NCBI RefSeq assembly: GCF_004337985.1
Contig: NC_043743.1
Location: 4,108,580-4,172,579 of the forward strand
Source of the DNA: Pyricularia pennisetigena
Taxonomy: Eukaryota > Ascomycota > Sordariomycetes > Magnaporthales > Pyriculariaceae
Direction: 5' to 3'
DNA: 64,000 nucleotides
Below are positions 42,869-54,291 of this stretch, piece by piece. The translations under genes were made by a program, and so were the position numbers. Each line of letters starts with the position of its first letter. Position 1 is the stretch's first letter. The notes under the pieces are model-generated. The model was not told the DNA's origin. It did no database searches and was given only the letters and a program-made list of their open reading frames with translations.

Positions 42869-43825
42869 CTGCTGCTGCTGCTGTACGCCCAAGCCACGAA
42901 ACCCCCCTTGTGGAGGTGGAGGTCGCAGACCGCCTCCAGATTCCCATCCGCTTTCACCAGGAGGGCGATGTTGGGATGGAGCCTGCGCAGTTAGACTGAC
43001 AGCACCACCGCTACTATCCGTCCTGCCAGCAATGATGGCAGAAAACACTTCCAGCGGATCCATTCCCTCCCGTAACCTCTGGAACACCTCTTCTGTCTCC
43101 TGCCACGGTCGCATCGCCATGAAGGCAATAACTTGGCGAAGTTCTTGATTCTCCTTGAGGAGCTCGATGTTGCGCCGCTTGACGGTCAGCGAGGGCGTAA
43201 TGTCGGGGTCGGCGTCGTACTCGCAGCTAACATCGTTATCGCTGCATCGTCTGCATCTTGGTCGAGTTCCAGTGCACTGTAAGTCGGAGGTGAGCGGGGG
43301 ATCATCACGTCGTCGTCGGTCAGCATTCGATTAAGTTGATAGGCGAGGCTTGAAATGGATTTGTGCAGGTTGATGTGCCGTCTTGGAAAACCCTGTTTGA
43401 CCTCTCTGTTCAATGACGGAAGGAAACAGTTGGCGATGCATGCCGCGCATGGAATGTGTTTGATCCCGGAGAGAGCTCCATAATGCGATCTGGAAAGATG
43501 GAAGAGGCTTCCTCAGGATAACAACTCCCCACCCAAACCTGAACAATAGAATTTTTTTCCCGGCCGCAAAAGTGGTGTATGTGAAGTATTGACGAAGAGA
43601 AGACATGTGTTTTCTAACCTTGGCTTTGCTTCTTCGGCACCTTAGACATGCCGACAGCGTTCTGTTCTGCGTTCTAACAGGAGCACTGGAAGAAGATGAT
43701 GCTAGAATTGGCGACAGGCTCACGCTGGAAGCTGAACCCTCCCTAACAGCGTCCGCCTCGTTAGCCTGCAGTGCCGTCGACTCATCCAATGGACGGAGGG
43801 CACGGAACCTGCCGGAACCTGACAT
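42719..43825 (-). CDS. Short Zn2Cys6 transcription factor with Q/H tract
   Basis: Exons 43825-43619 and 43276-42719 give 254 aa. The 342-bp intron is long for this window and splits the DNA-binding domain. Joined, the cluster is Cys60-x2-Cys63-x6-Cys70-x6-Cys77-x2-Cys80-x6-Cys87, an exact fungal binuclear zinc cluster. A linker and short coiled coil (LTVKRRNIELLKENQELRQV) follow, as in dimerising Zn2Cys6 factors. Then come EVFQRLREGMDPLEVFSAI, a Pro/Gly stretch and a 30-residue tract of Gln broken by His at regular intervals (about residues 201-231, encoded by CAA/CAG/CAT). There is no fungal_trans middle domain, so it is a small regulator of unknown targets. The start is the ATG closest to the cluster that gives a natural Ser-rich N-terminus; no alternative upstream ATG is in frame. 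Confidence 0.82.
42799..42884. repeat. Trinucleotide repeat coding for Gln/His tract
   Basis: On the plus strand this reads as GTT/GCT repeats with GAT at intervals (TTGTTGTTGTTGATG). On the coding strand it gives Gln runs punctuated by His. It lies inside the Zn2Cys6 gene and is likely length-variable. Confidence 0.9.
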
Positions 43826-45433
43826 CCGACAGAGTCCGTGTGTTTTACCCCCAAAAGGCCTCCCTTGTGGTTGTGTCCTTCTGGATGCTTGAATGGAAGT
43901 AGGTAAGACACCAAGCCCCGAAATGGAGGCTGAACAGATTGGTGGGTGGGTGATGCAGGGTGAGTGTACAGCCCTGACTTTAGGTTTTACCAGTGCACCA
44001 ATGGTGTCGAGCACGGGGAGCTTAGCAGAAAAGAAGTAGAGGAGATGATGGTTTGGTACCGGGAAATAACATTAAATGGACTCATCGGGCAGAAGACCCG
44101 TCCAATACCCACAGCCTAAGACGATGGACTTATATTTGATCTCTCGCGACGGCTTGCCACAGGGACGAAAGCGAGGCCGGGAGATGTTGCAAAGGACCCC
44201 AGCCAAAACCCGGAGATACCTCCGGCTGCTCCCTTGTCATTGGCTAACGAAACGATCCTAGGAGATGCAAGGTGCCTGAATCTGGTCGACGACTGCTTCA
44301 GCACGCCAAGAGCAAGTGAATAGGGGGCGAAACTCCAGGTGGTATGGAGAGAGTGGATTTTAAAAGTTTGACAGATTTTTTGGAGGCATGGACGGGATAT
44401 GTCTTTTCTTTTTCTTTTCTTTTTGCTTAAGAGCACGGCAGAAGAAGGTTGGTTATCAATATCATTCGAGGCAAATGTTCTGGAAGCAGGATGTGGCCCA
44501 GGTATTTCCGCCAACGTGGAAACGTCCAATATCCAAAGCCCCTGCAAGGATACCAGGAGGCAAGGCTCTTATTCCCCCTGGAGGCAGACGGGACCCTCAA
44601 AAGCGTGATGCGCCAGAGCAACTAGGCCAATGAGATGGTAAGAAAGTGAAATGTGTGTAGCAAAAATGTTATCGGAGGGATGGAGGCGAATGCATGCAAC
44701 AACGGGCTTTGGCATTAGTCTCTCGCTTATTAACAGGAGCTCATAGGGCTGGACCCAGAAGCAGAAGTGAAGTGCAGGGATGACTCGCCAGATCCCATGC
44801 TTCATCGGAGCATCGACCGACTCCCCGATCCTCATTTCGGGGTCTGTGGCTTGGTACTGTTGATCTTGTTCTATTCGGAACGGTAGAGCGGCAGTCTGTG
44901 AGGGGGGCTAAACCGTATACGCGACATTGCCATTGGACAGACAAGTTCTCGTAAGACAGGCCTCATGTGGCGATGTCCAGATCTGGACTGTTTCAAGGCA
45001 CCAGTCGGAATATGCCGACGCAAATAAGCCGGGATTGGGAGGAGTTAGAGTAACAGGGCAAGACCAACAGACTAAGTAAAAACAGATAAAAACACATCTA
45101 TAGATGTGGGCCAAGGGCGGCTTGGGCGGGTCCTATCACGTTGAATTGGAGAATCTGTTAGTGCTTGGCTTGCCTGGGCGACCTCAGTTTGCAAAACCTA
45201 GTCGAATTGAGTGGCAATACCAGTAGGAGATTACTTTGCCAAGATGCCAAAAGTGTGGGGGACAGAAAAAAAAAAAAAAAAACGATTGCTGTGACCAAAT
45301 GTTTCAACGTTTTCCACAAATTAGAGGCAATTGACGCATTAGAATAGGTCGTTGGCTTGGTTTGTTGATACATGGAAATTTTTTACCCGTGGCAAGCAAA
45401 GACTGCAACATGACCTAGCAAGCCTTGCAAGCC

Positions 45434-45472
45434 TAGGTACTGGTACTGGTACAGGTACCTAGGTAGGTAGGA
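45434..45472. repeat. GGTACT / AGGT short tandem repeat
   Basis: Tandem GGTACT units run into CTAGGTAGGTAGG, about 39 bp in total. Confidence 0.85.
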
Positions 45473-46874
45473 ACCAGTTGAGGCAACTCAACGCGGAACG
45501 CGCTCAATTCCCGCAAAAAAGGACCCCTCTCGTCTCTGTGGACTTTACTGTGGCGAATTTTTAATAAAGGAGCCAGAGCCAGGGGTATGGCTCAGCTGCG
45601 GGGACGGCCGCGGACGACGGAGAGAAGCGCTCCAAACGTTACAATGACGATCTTTTGCTCGCTTCTGAGGTACATATGACGAGCATGGGTTGAAGGACGA
45701 TCAAAATCCTTGTCTGTCAATTGTGCAGTTCCCCGTACGCCGGGAACCCGACCGAGGGGTACGTCGATCTTGAACTTGTCTAGATATCTCGAAATCGATA
45801 TCAATGGCCGGCGCCGTGATGCAAAACAGGCCGGAAGCGGGCAGAAAAGATTAGGGGACGAGGAAGCTCGGTTTCGGGGACGAACAACCGGATCAGTAGT
45901 AGTTTGCCAAGAACAAGTGTCGGATCTTCGGCGGTTTTCCATTGAACCGTTGATGGTTTTTTGTGGTTGGAAAACTGGGTCTATCACGTGCCGCACCTGC
46001 TGCTTCACTAGTGAAAAACCCGTGTCACTGAATATGGAGTATCCCCTCTTGCCCCCTGCGCTCAAATCCCGATCAACAGACAGATAGATTGCCTCGTGTG
46101 ACCTGCCGCGTCAATCATGCCCACAGATGATGGCAGAGATCACTAGGTTTGGAGGCTCAACACAAACTTCGCTGGATATCGGTGATGCCGGTGAGCACCA
46201 CCTTTGGACCGCTGTTACTGCTGACTTGCTTGTAAAATGAAAAAGGGTCGTCCAAGTCGCTAGGATACCATCGAGACATCAACATCTTGGGCCTCCAAAC
46301 TCAATTGAAAACTCTTTAGATCCCAATCTTGCGATCATGGACACACTGTGTGGATGTGGTAGAGAGTCACCAATCCTTCGACCGAAATTTTCACGTCCAC
46401 CTCTGTCTGGTACGCACTACACCTGCAAAGTGCCTTGCGGCGATTGCCGAGCGATTTAGATTTTTTTTTTCTCCCTCTCGCTCCGTCTCCTGTCCAGGCA
46501 ACATGCTAGGCCGTTATTTCTGGCGCTTGCAAGTAGCTGAAGACTAATTTCGTGCCTATATTTAAATTAGACGCAAGAGCACTCAGCAAGTAAGCCAGCA
46601 ACCAGCTAGGCGATCCACAGATCTTACGCACACCTCTCGGAATTACGGTGCAATAATGCTCACCGCAGACCTCGGGAGTGGTTCATTTGCGCGTCGATTC
46701 GTCGGTGCCAGTATTGTCTAGTTATTGTGCGTTTATTCGTAGAAGCGCACTTGTTTTGGCTTCCTACTTGGACTTTTCTACTGGTACATTGGGTATGCCT
46801 CGTTTTTGATACCAGCCCATATCCAATGCATGTCACACACATGAGAAAAGAAAAAGATATCTTGCAATGACCAG

Positions 46875-46875
46875 G

Positions 46876-46907
<32 letters not shown>
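46875..46907 (+). repeat. Poly-A tract of about 33 bases
   Basis: A homopolymer A run in intergenic DNA. Confidence 0.85.
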
Positions 46908-46908
<1 letters not shown>

Positions 46909-47425
46909 AAGCGGCCGCGTAGTGTTGTCGAGCTGAAGAAGCAAAGTATGTATGGGCTGCAATCACATCAAATTGTCAGTGTCAGACGAGGAACCCACCA
47001 GTCAATCAGGTTGGTAAGCGATGGAATTCTGGGCGCCATTCAATGGAAGACAATTGATTGCTTGGTAATCAGACGTGGGTCGGCTAGCTGAAATCAAGCT
47101 TGGCAGGCTAGAAAGTAAGGCTAGCAGTGACAAGGGTCCACCATAATTGCCCCGATGTCCGATGGGTGCTGGTGCTCACTGCAGGGCCAGGTGTGAGTCG
47201 CTGTAGCGTCAGAAATTCCCCCCAAGGGAGGACCTCCACCACTCCTTTTTATACTTTATATCGATGTTCCTGGCATATCCCAGCCTGTCATCTGGTCGTT
47301 GATGCCATTTCGTCCCAACCTTACATCATATCTTTTTTTCGCCAATCACCTCCTCACAGTAGCAATTTGCATCATCTGATTTAATATCTATTGTAGGATT
47401 TATTCGCGATTTCCCGTCGGTCACC

Positions 47426-48739
47426 ATGCCATCAGACGAGGCCAACACCGCGTCCGCCGCCATCAACAAGACCGTGGATGTGGAAGCCCCGTCACTCGCG
47501 GTCCCATCCAAAACCTTGACCAATCATGGCAACAGTAACGTCCAAAACGGCAAGAGGAAACACCCTCCGATATCTTCTATTCCCCACACCACCCGCTCTC
47601 GCCTAGCCGCCGCCTCTCCCCCAAACATCCCGACGACCTACATACCCGCCGCCACCTTCTCGGTCGACTCGTCTCCCGAGGCCGACGCCGCCGCGGCGGC
47701 CAACACGGTCCTCTACCTGGCCTATGGCAGCAACCTGTGCGCCCAGACGTTCCTGGGCATGCGCGGGATTCGACCGTTGTCGCGCACCAATGTTGCCGCG
47801 CCTTCGCTCCGCCTCGTCTTTGACCTGCCGGGCATGCCCTACGTCGAGCCGTGCTTTGCCAACTCGGCCCCGAGGAAGCTGCCCAAGGTCCCCGGAGGAG
47901 GCAACCCACCGCTCCCCATCCCGGAGATACCCCCACGCGGTAGCCGCTTCGAAACCAACAGCCACGGCGACCCCGTCTGGGACAAGGGTCTGATCGGCGT
48001 CGTGTACGAGGTCACTCGCGAGGACTACGCCAAGATCGTGGCCACCGAGGGCGGCGGCTCGTCTTACCAAGACATACTCGTCCCCTGCCTCGAGCTGCCG
48101 CCGTCCGTCTCGGTGCCCGAAAAGCCGTCCCCCATCCCGGAGCTGCCCAAGCCGTTCCTCGCACATACGCTCTTCGTCCCGCCAAAGATTGCCGACGCTG
48201 AGCAAGACCCCGACCAGCCCAAGAAGCCAGAGATGCCCTGGTACGCGCGCTTCCTGGGCCAGCGCCGCCGCCCGGACCCGGACTATGCCCAGCCGAGCCT
48301 GCGCTACCTGAACCTGCTGCGCGAGGGCGCGCGGGAGCACGACCTGCCCGCCGACTATCAGGCCTGGCTGGTCGAGCTGCACCACTACGCCATCACGACG
48401 ACTCGGCAGAAGATGGGACGGTGGGTGCTCAAGCTGGCGTTGTACCCGGTGCTGATGATGACCTTTGTGCTCGGGCGGCTGTTTTCCAACGAGCGAGGAA
48501 TCCAGCCGCTGTGGCTGCAGGTCTGGACCGGCATGGTTTTTACTGTAATCTGGAAGCTGTACGACGCCGTCTTGCAGCCCTTGTTTGGTGACGGCGAGCG
48601 GACAATGGTCAAGGAGGACAAGGCAAGAAAGAATCCGGCCCTGGACCTGGTGGTTGAGAAGCCCAGGAGGAGACTAAGCATCAATCAACCGCTCGAGGCT
48701 GACGAGGAGAAGAGACCATTGTTGAAATATGCACGCTGA
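47426..48739 (+). CDS. Gamma-glutamylcyclotransferase-like, membrane tail
   Basis: A single frame of 437 aa starts at an ATG in good context (CACCATG). After a disordered, Ala/Ser/Pro-rich N-terminus, the GGCT-fold motif LYLAYGSNLCAQTF begins at about residue 96 (YGSN at 100-103). A GPSLRLVFD-like strand segment, a GLIGVVYEVT strand and VATEGGGSSYQDI follow; its Glu near residue 209 is the likely catalytic acid. The fold cleaves gamma-glutamyl peptides to 5-oxoproline. The C-terminal third holds two hydrophobic segments, LKLALYPVLMMTFVLGRLF (about 334-352) and LQVWTGMVFTVIWKLYDAVL (about 363-382), followed by a basic tail. The enzyme is therefore probably membrane-bound, unlike cytosolic GGCTs. 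GliK, in the gliotoxin pathway, belongs to the same superfamily, but no cluster genes are nearby. Confidence 0.8.
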   Translation: MPSDEANTASAAINKTVDVEAPSLAVPSKTLTNHGNSNVQNGKRKHPPISSIPHTTRSRLAAASPPNIPTTYIPAATFSVDSSPEADAAAAANTVLYLAYGSNLCAQTFLGMRGIRPLSRTNVAAPSLRLVFDLPGMPYVEPCFANSAPRKLPKVPGGGNPPLPIPEIPPRGSRFETNSHGDPVWDKGLIGVVYEVTREDYAKIVATEGGGSSYQDILVPCLELPPSVSVPEKPSPIPELPKPFLAHTLFVPPKIADAEQDPDQPKKPEMPWYARFLGQRRRPDPDYAQPSLRYLNLLREGAREHDLPADYQAWLVELHHYAITTTRQKMGRWVLKLALYPVLMMTFVLGRLFSNERGIQPLWLQVWTGMVFTVIWKLYDAVLQPLFGDGERTMVKEDKARKNPALDLVVEKPRRRLSINQPLEADEEKRPLLKYAR

Positions 48740-49532
48740 TGGGGGCCATTCCTTGCAATGTGCTAGTTGTTATGTGAATAAATTCCAGCTCTTGACGATG
48801 AACAAATGACCACTTTAATTCAATTGATTACCAGTCTTCCCAATACTATCAACAGCTGTTTTGACCATTGATAAGTGCGAAGGGTTGTATTTTCGGATTG
48901 ACGAGAAAATAGGCACATGTCCATCTCTCAGCGTTGGGAAAGCCTCCGCCAGCACGCAGTGCTCGCGGTCTCGGTTGCCTTGTCCGCGTGATGTTTCTTG
49001 ACTGGCGCCAAGACTATTTTCTTCTTCGCAACCCGGGCAAGCCTGCGAAAGCAAGGTTGTCAGCTTTATTCTCAGCCATTGCACGGATTGGCGGAGGGCA
49101 AGCGCCAAGGGGGGATCGAGGACTACCGATGGCCAGAAAAGGGAGTGCGCCATAGAATTCTGAAGGACGAGGGGTCAGGTTTGTATAGAACTTGGACGCG
49201 CAACAGGGTGGCTGGGAACGATAGGGGCTGGTTCGTGGCACATGTGAAGAACGATGAAAGAAAGTCAAAGAGCTGAAGAGCCACTTTGATATCCCAGAAT
49301 AGATGCCACGATATAAACAGATAGAGCAAACAGCTTGTACGCTGCCATCTATCATCAACATTTCGCTATTGCTGCATTAACTTCTAACAACAAACTACTC
49401 AGAAAGTAGATCCAAGATCGCTAGCACAATGAGCACTGCTAATTACTAATCCCTGTTGGCTACAATATCGTCACCACACGGGCCGGAGACCCCGCTGTTG
49501 AACCTGGGGTAAGATCGTATTATGCAAACAAC
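48740..49532. other. Intergenic region between convergent genes
   Basis: About 0.8 kb between the GGCT-like gene (plus) and the glycerol-3-phosphate dehydrogenase (minus). No gene or structured RNA is seen. Confidence 0.5.
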
Positions 49533-51090
49533 TTATTTACTGCCTGATTTCTCAATGGTGTGCTTTTGTCGAATCACGAGCTTGGGAAGGTTATCCACAT
49601 TCGCCTTGCCATCGAGGATTTCTTTGGCATCAAATCGTGTTAGTAGGTTGTCTCATATTTATCTCGAACATGGACACGAATCAAAACTCACCGTTGACGG
49701 TGGTGAACAAGGGATAGTCGCCCTCCCTGCCACGCGCCTTCAATAAGCTGTTTACTTCTTTGGCAGTGGATGTACCCTGCAGCTTCTGTCCGTTGAGTTC
49801 CTTCTCCTCGATCTCAGCAACGGATACACCTCGCTTGACTGCCATGCTCGCGCAACGGAAGTTCCTTCCACTGATACACGAGGTGATGACATCAGCCACG
49901 CCGGCACTCTCGAGCAGAATCGTGAACGGATCGACCGATTCTCCAAAGAACTCGCGAGCGAACTTGAGCATTTCTGCGAGCCCAACTCGGATCACTGCCG
50001 ACTGCACATTGGAACCCCAGCCCTTGCCGTCAACAAATCCGGCAGCGAGGGCGACAATGTTTTTCAAGGCACCGCTGAGCGACACGCCAGCCACGTCTGA
50101 CACCATAGAAACGGAAAAGTAGGGACGGTCGAAAAGAATTTGCAGTGTCTCGTGGTCGAGTGGCGGATACGACTCGGGTACAGGCGTCAATTTCGCCTTG
50201 GTCCTGCGGCCCCTGTCGTCTTTCCCGTTGGAGTCGGCCGACGTCACGGTCAAGTCAGGAAGCTTGTTTGCGCTGGTGGAGTCGTAGTTAGGCGACCGAT
50301 CGCGGGGAGTAGCCGCGCGGCTGCTATCAATGGGTGGCGGGTCGTAAGCGATTGTGGTCTCGCTGACGCCCTCCTCCGCAGCGATCTGAGACGCCACATT
50401 GGCTCCGGACAGTGCACCACAGTAGATGCCTAATTTCTCGCCAATGACCTCGCAAAAAAGGTTGATGCCAGAGCCCGACACGTCCACGCCCTTGATGCAA
50501 GATATCCCTCGGGCGAATGGTACAATGTGACCATTGAGCTGCTCGCAAACCTTGCCAAGGAACTCATGTGGCAAGTTGAACACCAGCACCGACGAGTCGC
50601 GGACAGCATCGGTGAGCGAGGGGTTGGCAATGATGTTGGATGGCAGTTTGATACCAGGGAGGTACTTGACGTTTTCGTGATGTTTGTTGATCACCTCTGT
50701 AAGCTTTTGCGGCTCGTCGCTCTCGTAGTATGGCGAGTCCTTTGGGATTGTAACCTTCTCCTCAAACACCCACATCTGCACATCTTCTTCAAAAACATCC
50801 TTGTGTTCTCTTGTGCTCTCGGCCACAATCTTGGCAATGGTGGATCCCCAGTTCCCGGATCCAATGACCGTAACCTTGTGTTTTTTCTCGTAGCTCCCGA
50901 GTGAAGCCATGGTTGCGGTAGTTCGCACGGCAGAGAAGGAGGCAGAAGGAGATAAAGCGGGGAGCTGCCTTTCGAGAGTGATGTTCCTGGTCGGTAAACT
51001 TTTGGGACAACAGATCAATAAAGGAACCTGAAGGCGATGGCGCAAGCCTGTTCGAAGGGCTGGAGCGAGTGCAGTCCGGAGAGAAAGCAT
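49533..51090 (-). CDS. gpd1: NAD-dependent glycerol-3-phosphate dehydrogenase
   Basis: Exons 51090-49692 and 49621-49533 (70-bp intron) encode 495 aa. The enzyme reduces dihydroxyacetone phosphate to glycerol-3-phosphate. The family motifs are the NAD-binding [15 protein letters not shown] after residue 72, [13 protein letters not shown], the catalytic-Lys segment [57 protein letters not shown] and the C-terminal GxNFRCA region. A second ATG at 50910 (Met61) begins [12 protein letters not shown], which looks like the cytosolic start. The first 60 residues are Arg/Leu/Ser rich with few acidic residues, like a mitochondrial presequence. Two forms are therefore possible. About 60 low-complexity residues are inserted before the [10 protein letters not shown] segment compared with yeast Gpd1. 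In fungi this enzyme feeds glycerol synthesis under osmotic stress. Confidence 0.92.
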
Positions 51091-53025
51091 ACAGGTAGGT
51101 AGTGTTTGAGCTTGAGAAGAGGTGGGACGAAGAATAAGCTCTCGATATGGGGGGTTGCTGCTTTTGTACGAGCTCGCGTGTGTCGTTGACCGAGGCTGTT
51201 GCAGGGGTTCCGATTGGATCGTCCTAGGCTGAACGAGAGACTAGCTAGATATGCTATTCTGTATGGCGTCGAGAGGCTTCAGCTCGTGACAGTTCTGAGC
51301 CAGATGGATGTAGAGGGCACAAGGCTGAGCGTTGGGATTGGATTGCTTCTATGACCAACATGGAGCGTAAAAAAAGCTGAATGCGGGGCATGGATAAACG
51401 TTGGGAGTAGGCACAAGTGATGTAATGCGGCGTGGACATGAGTTGCTGGTAGCATTTTTCTCCACCGCCTGCCGCAACGGTCATCAGTAGGTGGGTCAAC
51501 GCAAGGTACCGAGGTGCGAGCCCATGTCAGCTTGCTCGTGCAAGTAGTTTTGGGCAGCAAATACTACCAAACATGAGCGGGACAATTCGGGAAGTTCCTC
51601 GGCGGACCCTCTGCAAGCAATAAATGGATGTTAGTCTCTTCGCTTCGAGGCTCGTTCCACGCCATCGCGACTTTTTTTATCCTTTGCTTCCCACTTGCCG
51701 CGGCCCCTGTCTTACCGCGGCATGCATGCCTGCCCCGTTTCGGCTGATCTTCAAATTGAATCCCTACCTAATTAATTACCTGATGAACCTAACCTGCTAC
51801 CTTGAGTCAGCACATCAGTGCAAATGTCGAGCTTGGAGGTTTACGGCATGCTAAGTTGAAAGGGCTCCGTGTCATCCGATAATTTCATGTGCTTGCTTCT
51901 ATTCAACGACCCGTCCGACCTGGCATCCCGTGTTCGTACAGTCGTATTTATCGGCCCGCTCCCCTTGCAGGCACGTATCTAAATATGTAAACTGATTGAG
52001 CCAGGACACACCATGTTCTTGTTTGTAGCTAAACAACAGAAGACCAGGCAAGCCCAATGACGAAAAAAAAAAAAGTCGTGTCTACGCGACCACCAGAGCA
52101 GTATAATATAATGTCCATGCAAGCTGCAGACTGCATATTAATATAGTCAACGAAATCTTTCTGGAACGTTTTGAATCAAAAATTGTGCTAGGCGGCCATG
52201 TCCGGAGACATCCACGGCCAGTAGGTTGACGCTGCGAAGTGCAATCCAGGTCAATCTAACCCCAAGCCGACTTCTTGATCCTGAACTCGACCATCAATGT
52301 CGGTAGTCCCCATCCCGCTGGGCAGATTTGGAGAGGCCTACACGCTTGACTCGTAGTGGAGTGTGACTCGAGACAGGAAGCACCCAGTTTTGGGAGGCTT
52401 AATGAACTGAAAGACTGGGGGGTAGGGGGTAAGATACAAAGGCCAGTCAACATCGAGGAGGCTCGGGATTGCTGCTCCTATGCTGGTTATATGTACAAGC
52501 CGGAAAGGGATGGATACCCACGGGCAGGTAGTTGCCAGGTCAGCGACTACCATAATAGACATTTACTTTCACCTTGGAAACTTCCCTGCCAATGTTGGGT
52601 AGGTGGATAAGTAGTTACTACCTCTATACTGAAGCGGAAGACTCAAGACTTCATTCCTGCAGATATTTTTTTTTTCGGAATTTGGCGGCTGACAGACCCA
52701 GGCTGCCTACCCGGGAAAATACCTATATAAAAGAAAATGGACAAAAGAACAACAGTTTCTTGGCTTGTCACTGTGTAGTGGGACTCTGGAAAGTTGGTGT
52801 GCTCAGCCCCCCTTATGCAAATGGCAGTGGATGATGCGCTCGGAAGTAAACAGAACATGCTATCCTTGGCAAAAGAGGTATTCGTTCTTGTGACAAGAAA
52901 CCTGAGTAGGTGCCTGGATAGGTACATAAGTGATATTGGTATCTTGATTCAAGCTGTAAATGTCAAAACTCCATACAGGAAGCTAAACACTGTCGACTTC
53001 AACAGTTGCAAACATGCGGCATCTT
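51091..53025. other. Intergenic region
   Basis: About 1.9 kb without a supported gene. It includes the promoter and leader of the glycerol-3-phosphate dehydrogenase and AT-richer DNA toward the DUF1996 gene. Frames up to 122 codons lack domains. Confidence 0.45.
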
Positions 53026-54291
53026 TCAGTCGGCCTGGATGCCTCCAGGCAAAGAGCTCAACCCTAGTATATATTTGGCGAGTCAATAATTCAGTCAACA
53101 TGCCTGCAGTATATTCTAGGGGCTCACTCACATCCCTCTATGTCTTCAAACACGCTCGGTGATTTGTTGCACTGAATACCAACCTCGGGCATCTGCCACT
53201 TGAGCTCTGGACACTTATCCATATGGCAGCGCGCGTCGAGGGCTTTCTGAAGAGCATCGCCCTTCCAGCCGAAGAGGAAATGGCCATGTTGACCATAGCC
53301 GACACTATTTTTTTTTTTTCCACGTGAGATGCGTAAGTTACAATTGCAGATATCCTGGCCAATCCTCTCTCCATACACAGTCCCCAAAGGCTCACTCACC
53401 TGTCTCCAAACGAGTATACAAACGGCTGGCTCCCATCTTCAGGCCACATGTCCTTCTTGTTGAATTCCCGCGTATCCCATATGACCTCGTACATGACCTG
53501 AGGTAGCCTCACAGGGTGGGAAGCGGGACAAGGACCAGTCGACTCAAAGGTTCCGCTCGATGGGTACGCGACGTGGCTTTTATGGTCAAGGCTATCGACG
53601 TTCCTGCCGTCCCAGCAGGTGGGAAACGTTATGGTTGACCGGATGCCGCCATGGCAGAACCCTCTGGGCAGTGCAGCCGTGTCGTGGCCTGTGCAGGGCG
53701 CGCCACCAAACGGATTCTGGTACAGGTTATCGAGGCATCGGTGGCAGATCTGCCGCTGCTGACCCCGTGCTTCGCGCAGATTCGGGTCGCCGGCCAGCAT
53801 GCGGAAGCCCTGTTGTTGATTACGAAGGTAGGATATGTGAGCATTTAGACACAGCCGCTGATACTCTAGAGCTGGACTAGACTGACTGGTTTGAAGGCTG
53901 TGACCCTGGTTCTCCCGTCGTAGGGCGGAATATAATACACCGTGATGCCGCCTTCTCCCCTCAAACCCATGTTTGACAGCTGCGGCACTCGCTTGAAAGT
54001 TCCATTTCTCGACCTGAAAAAGAGGTTCGCAGTCCAGTAATTAGAGAAATCTTCGCTAAAAGAACACGTCGTACAGGTGGATCGCTGCGCTGGGTCGTAT
54101 TCCCCCAAAGGCATCGTCGCATCAAAAGAGTTACCACCCGCGATTTGGTGAAGATACGGGCTTTGCACAACACCAGGACTGAGTATGGGGTCGAGCCGTT
54201 CGATAGAAAGCTGGGAGCATTGGTAGCGCAACATCTGCTGTGCCAAAACATGTTGGGTCAATACAGCCAGGAGGGCTATCGAGGTATGCAT
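53026..54291 (-). CDS. Secreted DUF1996-family protein
   Basis: Four exons, 54291-53887, 53809-53400, 53304-53132 and 53063-53026, join in frame to 341 aa. The last exon is very short (38 bp, ending LSSLPGGIQAD). Residues 1-18 are a signal peptide ending HVLAQ. The DUF1996 features are MLRYQCSQLSIERLDPIL, GVVQSPYLHQIAGGNSF, FSNYWTANLFFRSRNGTFKRVP, GGITVYYIPPYD, GFRMLAGDPNLR, ITFPTCWDGRNVDSLDHKSHVAYP, and YGQHGHFLFGWKGDALQKALD with CNKSPSVFEDIEG. There is no C-terminal WSC domain as many relatives have. Members are secreted or wall-associated with unknown activity. Intron phases 0, 2 and 1 are all consistent; the donors used include GTCAGT, and an acceptor preceded by an A-run. Confidence 0.85.

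Larger units (their letters stand above)
43826..47425. other. Long gene-poor intergenic region
   Basis: There is about 3.6 kb without a supported gene. It contains a GGTACTGGTACTGGTAC-type repeat with CTAGGTAGGTAGG (45434-45472), poly-A runs at 45266-45283 and 46875-46907, and CT-rich sequence before the next gene. The 157-codon frame at 45592-46065 (minus) and the 143-codon one at 44116-44547 (minus) show no domain, signal or consistent splice context. Confidence 0.45.

Noticed and set aside
45592..46065. A 157-codon minus-strand frame
   Set aside because: No domain, signal peptide or splice context; composition not clearly coding.
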